Shown: positions 57,653 to 64,000 of the stretch, piece by piece
Position numbering within the stretch: the stretch's first letter is position 1
Layout of the letters: each line of letters starts with the position of its first letter
Source of the DNA: Geosiphon pyriformis
Taxonomy: Eukaryota; Glomeromycota; Glomeromycetes; Archaeosporales; Geosiphonaceae
Direction: 5' to 3'
Assembly (NCBI GenBank): GCA_016748015.1
Contig: JAAOMT010000479.1
Span: forward strand, 275,824-339,823
Length of the DNA stretch: 64,000 nt
Made by a program: the position numbers and the translations under genes
The notes under the pieces: generated by a model
Seen by the model: only the letters and a program-made list of their open reading frames with translations
Database searches by the model: none
What the model was told of the DNA's origin: nothing

Positions 57653-58025
57653 ACATAATGTTTTTAAAATCAAATATGTTTATTAAAATAAAATAGTATT
57701 TTGTATATTTTGATCTCTCCAAAAAATTAAAACTGAGGTGATACAACAATAATAATAATAAAATATGCTTTGAAAAAGCACATGCAAATAATGTTAAATT
57801 TAATTTAAAATATCTTAGACAATTTTTTATAATTATTGTACTTTATTTTCTTATAAAAATAGATCTTAAATTAGCTTTAAAAATTTTTATTAGCACTATA
57901 ATTTAAATTGCATTTTAGTCTAGTTTTGCAAACAAAAAAATCAATATTAAAAAAAATAATCAATATCAAATATACTGAAAATATAATTATAATATTTTAA
58001 AACAATTCTAATAAGTCTTAAATAA

Positions 58026-58991
58026 TATTACCAATAAAATTTTAACTATTAATTAGCATAAAATTATTCTTATAATTCTTATTATTAATTAGCATATATT
58101 AATATTATTTTAAATTATTATTTATTATTTAATTAAATTATTAAATATTATTATTTAATTAATAACCTAATTTATACAATAAAAATTAAAATAATCAAAT
58201 TACACAATACTTCAAACTATGTAACATTCAAGAATTCATTAAAATTTGTAGAAATTTACCAAAATAATAAATAATTTATTGAAATAATTAATAATTTATT
58301 AAAATAACTTGTAGTTTATTAAAATATATCTTTAATTCATTGAAATTATAGCAAAAAAGAAAGTTCAAGTTTATAAACTAGTACTATAACAAGTTGTATA
58401 AAAAGAAAAGCTTCTTTTTTTAAGAAAATATATCTTATCTTACTCAAAATCATCTTAATTCTAATTAATTAGCTTTATAAAAAGTAATAAAAATATTAAA
58501 TACTCAAAAACCAATTTTTTTTACTATTTATACTTAAAAACCCAATTAGCATTTTGAAATTAATTAGCTATCAATTTTAGTAATCTATTAGTGACTCCAA
58601 GCCTAAACAAAAAATGATTCTATTAACAAAATTTTATTTTTTTTACAATCTTTTTATTTTCTTTTATTCTTTTTATTATAATCATTAAGATAGTCTATAG
58701 ACAAGATTCCTATAGAAAAGTTGACTTTTACAGCAAAGTAACTACACATTTTTAGTAAGCTTTCAGATGAAAAATTCTTAGAAAAGAGTTAACTTTTACT
58801 ACAAAGTAACTATATTAAATAACTAATATAAAATTGGTTATTCTACTTATAAGTTCAATAGTTTAAATTATAGGAGATAATTTGAAAATAAACTTAGTTA
58901 TCAGAAGTTTAATAACTTTCAATAAACATAAATTTACAACAAACAAACATTAATAATATTTAAGAAAAAAGACCAAAAATTTCTAGTAATA
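58026..58991 (+). repeat. 5' LTR of Gypsy F
   Basis: 966 bp, homologous to 2010-2969 and, reversed, 55737-56706. Ends CTAGTAATA, then TT and the primer-binding site. Confidence 0.88.
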
Positions 58992-59094
58992 TTTGGTGCT
59001 TTTTCATAGAAATAACACAATAATAACAATTTTAAAGTAATAATTACATTAAATATAACAATTTTAAAGTATTATTAGTTAATTTATACTTATT

Positions 59095-60813
59095 GCAAAC
59101 AACAATTTAGAATTTGAGACAGAATTACAGCATTTAAGAAAACACTTTTCCAATACATTGAAAATTGAATCAACAAATACTTTTTTGGAGACTATAATAT
59201 TACAAAAGTCAAGCAAAATCTTTTTGAAAATATTATCTATTACTTAAATAAAGACCCAAAAAAATTAATGCTAATAGTTGTGCTACTTATTTTAAAGAAC
59301 TTAATTATAATATTATTATATTCTTTGAAAAAAAGTATCCTGCCAACTTACAATTTATTCTTAAACTTAAGTCTGAACCCAAAACAAGCAGCAAAAACAA
59401 ACAAAAAAATACATAACCAATTTATACAATATCTAATACACCAAAAACAACTTTTTAATACTTGCAAACACCAAAACAAAAAACTAGTTTTAAATTACCA
59501 CTTTTAATCACACTTTTTCTAGCTTTATTTGTTCAAGCCCAAACATCAAATTCACTATTTAACTATTTTTTAAGATCAAATGATTTCATATTACCAAAAA
59601 AAGCCCAACACAATAGCCTAAACAAATTTTTACTAGTACTAATTTTTTTGATTTTTTAGCAGAAAACCAAAGCAATCACTCTGATAACAACAAAAACATT
59701 TCTGAATTCACAAAAAAAAAAACTACTAAAAACAAGAATACAAAAGACATAGCAACTATTTATATTGCAAAAATTATTAAATTTACAAAAAAAAATACTG
59801 ACACCAACTCACAAAAGTGGCTTAACAAAATCCAAAAAACAGAAGATATAAATAAATGGAATGCAGCCAAAATGTTAAAAGCAATCCTATACTTTCTTCA
59901 AGGAATAGCAGAAAAATAGTTTAAAAACCTAACCAAATTTTTTAAAAACTAACAAGCATTCAAAAATGTTTTTTTAAAACAATTTACTGATAACACTTCT
60001 ATCACTTTTCGAAATTGGTTTTTTAATATCAAACAAAAATCATCTGAAACTATTATAACCTATTTTGGAAGATTTAACAAACTTTTCTGACAAATTTAAC
60101 AATTGAAAACCAATAGTTACTACTCCAATGCCCAGATTTTGAATCAGTTTATTGCAGGATTAAAAAACAAACTCATTAAAAAAGTTCAACCATATGCTTT
60201 AGAAAATTTAGTTACTGCTATTTAATATACTAAGATTTATAAAATAGCAATGGAAAAAGCTAACTATACCAAACTGGTAAATCTTGCAATTGGAAAAACC
60301 AGCTTAGCAGTTGAAAAGAAGATTGATTAATTGATAAAAAAAGTTGAAAATTATTTTATCAATCAACAACCACAGCAACAATAAAAATATTAATTACTCC
60401 AATAATACAATCAAAATAACTACACATTATCAACAAACAACCAATCTTAAAGCTGTTATTATTGTAGAATTTTCGAATACTGAAAACAAAACTGCCAAAA
60501 AATACAATAAAACCAATAACAAAGAAATAATTAATGTTATTTTCAATCTCAATAATTTTATTACCAATTTTTACCACTAGTTTATTATTTATCAAGACCC
60601 CAATACAAGAATAATTACTGCTAATCTGTTTTACAACTTATTCAACAATAGTATCAACAATTATCTATTTAACAATATTAATTATTTGTTTAAAGATTGT
60701 TTTAACAAAATCAATTTGTACCACAAAATTAGTTCTCTAACAATAATTGATTCAATCATAACAACCAATTAGTTCTCCAAAATCTGGCTTAGCAAAAACT
60801 CATATATTATCAC
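59095..60813 (+). pseudogene. Gag of Gypsy F
   Basis: Pieces in several frames: ELQHLRKHFSNTLKIE near 59115, a Lys/Gln-rich stretch, WLNKIQKTEDINKWNAAKMLKAI near 59820, TYFGRFNKLF near 60058, and AQILNQFIAGLKNKLIKKVQPYALENLV near 60130. Then come KTSLAVEKKID and an Asn/Gln-rich tail. The order matches family 2 gag (RWNNAQAM, YLGHFHRNL, ILNQFIRGL, LDSKLEKFSKSINKK), so families 2 and 3 share a related gag. Many stops. Confidence 0.7.
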
Positions 60814-61712
60814 TATTATTTATAGAAATCTAAAAATTCTTAATAAAAATAAAGTAGTCAATTAAAGATAGACATAGTAAGAAAGAAATTTCAAGATTTC
60901 TCTCAAAAAATTGTAGAATTCCAGAAATTTCAAAATTTTTCTTAAGAAATTACAAGATTTCAGAAATTCCAAGATTCTTGGCTAAAAAAATTAAAAGAAT
61001 TCAAGAAATCTTATATAACAGTAATTATATATATATAACAAAAGTATTAGAAGCAAAAAAGACAGAATCCAGTTCAAAATTAATATTCACAATCAATTAA
61101 TTATTCAATACTTCTCTCTTTAAAAGTAGTTTTCTATGACTTAAAATAGAACCAAATCACATATCAATAAAATATTAATTATTACCCAAATCTGTGTTAT
61201 TATTGCTTGATTAAAACCAATTAAAATTATTTTCACTTTATCAATACTCTATGTTAATAGAATTTAATACTTAATTATACTAAACCAATAGCTTTTAATC
61301 ATAACTATTGACAAAATATTAACTTTATTGTCTTTTTTTAATTTTTTTAATTTTTTTTTAATTTTCTTTTAGTTCATTTTTTGTTGTTTATTAATTAATT
61401 AAAAAATTAATACATGAAGTTATTGACATTAAAAAAGACTGATAAAAGATCCAGAAACAAGGATAAAAATCCAAAAATTAAGGATAGCTTATTAGAAAAA
61501 ACTGGCCATCAAACTGAGAAAAAAATTTATGAACTAAGCTTTTAAGAGAGTACTAAAAAAATCATTAAATCTTTGTTCATTATACAAAAGACTCAACAAA
61601 AAAAATCTTCAGATTATAAAAATCTTTAAATATTACTAACAATCATCAGCTATTGAACACCAAGTTACAGATTTGTTATTTGTATCAACATTCCAAATAA
61701 TCATCTGTAATA
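60814..61712 (+). mobile_element. Solo LTR, family 2, inside Gypsy F
   Basis: Starts TATTATTTATAGAAATCTAA (TG to TA) and ends TCATCTGTAATA. No primer-binding site follows; instead the protease-side text of F resumes. The flanks read tcac and ccat, so the duplication is not clean. It has TTCCAGAAATTTC-type words near 60915-60985 and a TATA box (tatatatat, near 61026). Confidence 0.75.
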
Positions 61713-62186
61713 CCATACTCAATTCAGTTATTTTATAATACCAGAAGAATTAGATTTTCAACAAACTGCACTTTTTGAAAGTAAAGCTACAGCACTAAGA
61801 CAAAACTCTTTCTGTAAAACAATTCTACCAGCCAAAATTGCCCAAAATACCAATTTTTTAGATATATTCTTATTTGAATTTGAAATCAATAAATTATCAT
61901 CTCTACTTAGTAATATAGCAGTTAATAAACAAAAAACAATCACAGCAATATATACTAAAACTGAAGTTAAAAGGAAACCAATTTAATTAATCATAAACAA
62001 TAGATTTGTGAGTAGTATTATCACTTACCAATTAATACAACAGCTTTAATAAACTGTTGACAGATCTGTCTAGACAGTTATTGTTACTACAAATAATATA
62101 AAAAAGACCCCAGTAGAAAAAATTGATAACTTTCTCTTTACTATTAATGAAATTACTATTCTAATTAAAGTTCTTGTTATGGATGC
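61713..62186 (+). pseudogene. Protease region of Gypsy F
   Basis: ILPAKIAQN, FLDIFLFEFEINKLSSLLSN and TITAIYTKTEVKRKPI line up with ILPATVTND, FEFEELSTMSLFSG and TIIYTDAKIDGHLI of D. The active site reads LIINNRFVSSIITYQL, so D-S-G is lost. KIDNFLFTINEITILIKVLVMDAV follows and is then cut by the LTR of H. Confidence 0.75.
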
Positions 62187-63029
62187 TGTTACTTATAAAA
62201 TATAGGAAGTATATTAGCACATAAATTAACCAATTAGAAGTAGCCATAGTAAATATGGAATTCCAAAATTTCTCTTAAGAAGAATTGCAAGATTTCAGAA
62301 ATTTTAAGATTCTTATACAAAGAATTGCAGGATTCCAGAATTCCAGGATTTCTCTCAAAAGAAATTGCAGAATTCCAGGAATTCCAAAATACCTGGTGTG
62401 AAGAATTGAAGAATTGAGGAATCTCAAATATGTATATATAGCGATAGTATTAGAAATAGAAAAAACAAACCTCCCAGTTTAAATTTGATCTAAACAATCT
62501 TCTACATTACAAATAAATAATTATTTACTATTTTAATCTACTCTTCACTATCAACACTTTATGTTGATAGTAATTAATACTTAACTACACTAGAACAATA
62601 GCTCTTGATCATGACTATTGACAGAATACTAACTTGTAATTGCTGTTACTTATTTCTTTATCTTCTTTATTTTTTTTTATTTCTTTTATTATTTCTTTGA
62701 TTTTACTAAATTGATTAAAGATTAAACACTAAGATACAGACATTATAGGGACTGGTAAAAGACCCATGAAACAAGGGTAAAACACTCATAAATTTGAGGA
62801 TAGCTTATCAGGAGAATTACCAGCCACCATGCTGAGAAAAAAATTTGATGGAATTGTAATTCTGGGAGACTACTAAAACAACTATTGAATCTCTGTCTAT
62901 TATACAAAAGACTTTATAATCAAATCTTTAGATCAACAAAACTTTTAGATACCAATGCCAGAATATTAATTAAGCACCAAGTTACAGGTTTGTTATTTGA
63001 TTTGAGACCCCAAATAATTACCTGTAACA
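62187..63029 (+). repeat. 5' LTR of Gypsy H
   Basis: 843 bp. Contains the heat-shock-like cluster (gattccagaattccagg, attgcagaattccaggaa; 62255-62390), a TATA box (tatatatagcg, near 62432), and the family 2 landmarks 'agaacaatagctcttgatca' and 'ttgatttgagaccccaaata'. Confidence 0.9.
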
Positions 63030-63084
63030 TTTGATGCTCTCTGTGAAGTATAATCTTACAGAAAACTAGCACTATTAACAATCA

Positions 63085-64000
63085 TCTAAAAGTGGCAAAA
63101 TCAGAAATCATAGGAGCAAACCATTTAGGATTTACCAAATTCTTGTTTCAACAGTATAGCCAACAATTAGGATTAAACAATAACTACTTTCCAGCAGAAT
63201 CAGCCTTCAATTTTTATGTCAACAATAAAATCACAGACTGCTTAGGAAAAATGGTTAACATTGAATCTACAAGGGAAAATTTCTATACAGAATTATTTTA
63301 ACATATCAGCTTACCAAGAAACTACAGTTTTACACCAATCATCAAGGAAATCAATCAAACTATTGAAAGGTATACACAACAACAATTTCCCATTACCTAT
63401 GCAGACAAAGGCAAAGGAAGATTGCAAACACCAGCAGTAACACCAAAACAAATACAACCACTTACTTGGAAGAAAACCAGAGTTGAATCACCAACCAATC
63501 TATCATACCATTATATACCAGAAAGTGCCATTAATATCTTATCAGCAGACGCATCTACATTAAATATGACATCAACTTTTAGACAATTTCCATTTCAAAG
63601 TAAACAAAAAAGTGCAGAGTTACTAAGACCATATGGAGAATATTTTAAAGGATTTAAATTGTGATTACCAATGCCGATTACTGCCACTTCAACCAAATTT
63701 TGGAACCACAAGTCCATGGGAAGTAATAGAATCAGAAGAAGAAAAAAGTGAGAATCAGAAATTTACTTACCAAAACCCAATTCTAGAAAATCCAGAAGTC
63801 AAAACTCCAAACATTCAAACCCAGCAAACTCAACACAATCCAAACCCCAAAACAATTAATCAGCAAAACTTACCTCCAGTAATCGTTATTTATCAACCAC
63901 CAATTGAACCAATTATTGAACTAATTCAACAGCAGTCACTTCAACTACCTCAACAACCACAACAGCTGCTTTAATAGCTGTAACAACAACTTCAACAACC
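63085..64000 (+). pseudogene. Gag of Gypsy H, N-terminal part
   Basis: KSEIIGANHLGFTKFLFQQY, FNFYVNNKITDCLG, EINQTIERYTQQQFPITYAD, then PSNLSYHY-like and SKQKSAELLRPYGEYF. A TAA at 63299 and a frameshift near 63665 break it; from 63670 the text continues in another frame (TSPWEVIESEEE, YQNPILENP, NLPPVIVIYQPP) into a Gln/Pro-rich stretch. As in C and D, no ATG precedes the conserved N-terminus; the local codon is GTG. Confidence 0.85.

Larger units (their letters stand above)
52960..58025 (+). pseudogene. Old Gypsy element G: decayed gag, protease, Cys cluster and dUTPase
   Basis: Follows the family 2 gene order with heavy decay. Gag: VIQPETLFLNTIF, IMANN-x-NKIKTIQALFFFLTGIADS, and YFGRFN with DQIFNQFIKK near 53480-53570. 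Zinc knuckle C-x2-C-x4-H-x4-C at about 53901-53942. Protease: LIFNSKSINSII near 54565-54600. A Cys/CxxC region ends with NTKLCNYCLVFYYF near 55655. Two solo LTRs then interrupt it (55737-56706, 56777-57652). The dUTPase block appears at about 57750-57950 (VKFNLKYLR; LKLALKIF; QSSFANKKINIKK). It is cut at 58025 by Gypsy F. Possibly the continuation of the LTR and gag fragment K at 23.1-23.96 kb. Confidence 0.7.
58026..62186 (+). mobile_element. Ty3/Gypsy element F (family 3), left part
   Basis: 5' LTR 58026-58991 (begins TATTACCAATAAAATTTTAA, a TG-to-TA change), primer-binding site at 58994 (TGGTGCTTTTTCATAGAA), gag, then a protease remnant, cut at 62186 by Gypsy H. A family 2 solo LTR (60814-61712) lies between gag and protease. 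The rest of pol and the right LTR are outside the window. F is inserted in the dUTPase region of G. Confidence 0.85.
62187..64000 (+). mobile_element. Ty3/Gypsy element H (family 2), 5' part, runs off the window
   Basis: 5' LTR 62187-63029 (TGTTACTTATAAAATATAGG ... CCTGTAACA), primer-binding site at 63032 (TGATGCTCTCTGTGAAGT), then gag to the window end. It is inserted in the protease region of F. Least decayed family 2 LTR ends in the window. Confidence 0.92.

Overview
This window is eukaryotic, very AT-rich and almost entirely made of transposable elements. It looks like a repeat-rich chromosomal region of a fungus. The style of the elements (AT-rich Ty3/Gypsy elements with a dUTPase domain, a LINE with an RRM/CCHC ORF1, a Crinkler/AAA-ATPase-type nuclease remnant) points to an arbuscular mycorrhizal fungus (Glomeromycotina, Rhizophagus/Gigaspora-like). 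The organism is an inference from family resemblance, not proven. I see no intact host gene, no tRNA or rRNA, and nothing prokaryotic.

Layout. 1-690: GC-richer, frameshifted remnant of a PD-(D/E)XK nuclease-type protein. 690-4160: AT-rich filler with a probable solo LTR (2010-2969, family 3). 4168-5741: 5'-truncated LINE on the minus strand with an uninterrupted 488-codon frame holding the RNase H end of ORF2. 6390-8050: decayed hAT transposase. 8330-10940: AT desert. 10953-13255: LINE copy that has ORF1 and the 3' tail but no ORF2, between 12-bp target duplications. 14363-22029: Gypsy element A (family 1) with two 666-bp LTRs. From about 23 kb to the window end almost everything can be peeled as one nest: an old Gypsy (K/G, about 23.1-58.0 kb) holds LINE E (from 23.96 to 52.55 kb), which holds Gypsy C (24267-51807, family 2), which holds Gypsy B (28674-36335, family 1) and, antisense, Gypsy D (37884-47821, family 2). 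The right part of G holds two solo LTRs and Gypsy F (58026 onward, family 3). F in turn holds a solo LTR and the start of Gypsy H (62187 to the window end, family 2). Most junctions are fixed by 4-bp target duplications, and at the B and D junctions the interrupted reading frame closes when the insert is removed.

How the genes work together. Family 1 (A, B) encodes gag with one CCHC knuckle, then protease, a CxxC...CxxC linker, reverse transcriptase, RNase H and integrase. The pol frame is -1 relative to gag, and both copies keep a canonical T TTA AAC slippery heptamer one codon before the gag stop. Family 2 (C, D, H) keeps gag and pol in one frame and has a dUTPase domain with its conserved motifs between protease and RT, preceded by a cysteine-rich cluster. 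Both families carry an extra 3' ORF after integrase. All families use variants of one primer-binding site (TGGTGCTCCCTGTGAGRT). Every copy is inactivated, mostly by C-to-T and G-to-A changes, which suggests methylation or RIP-like mutation.
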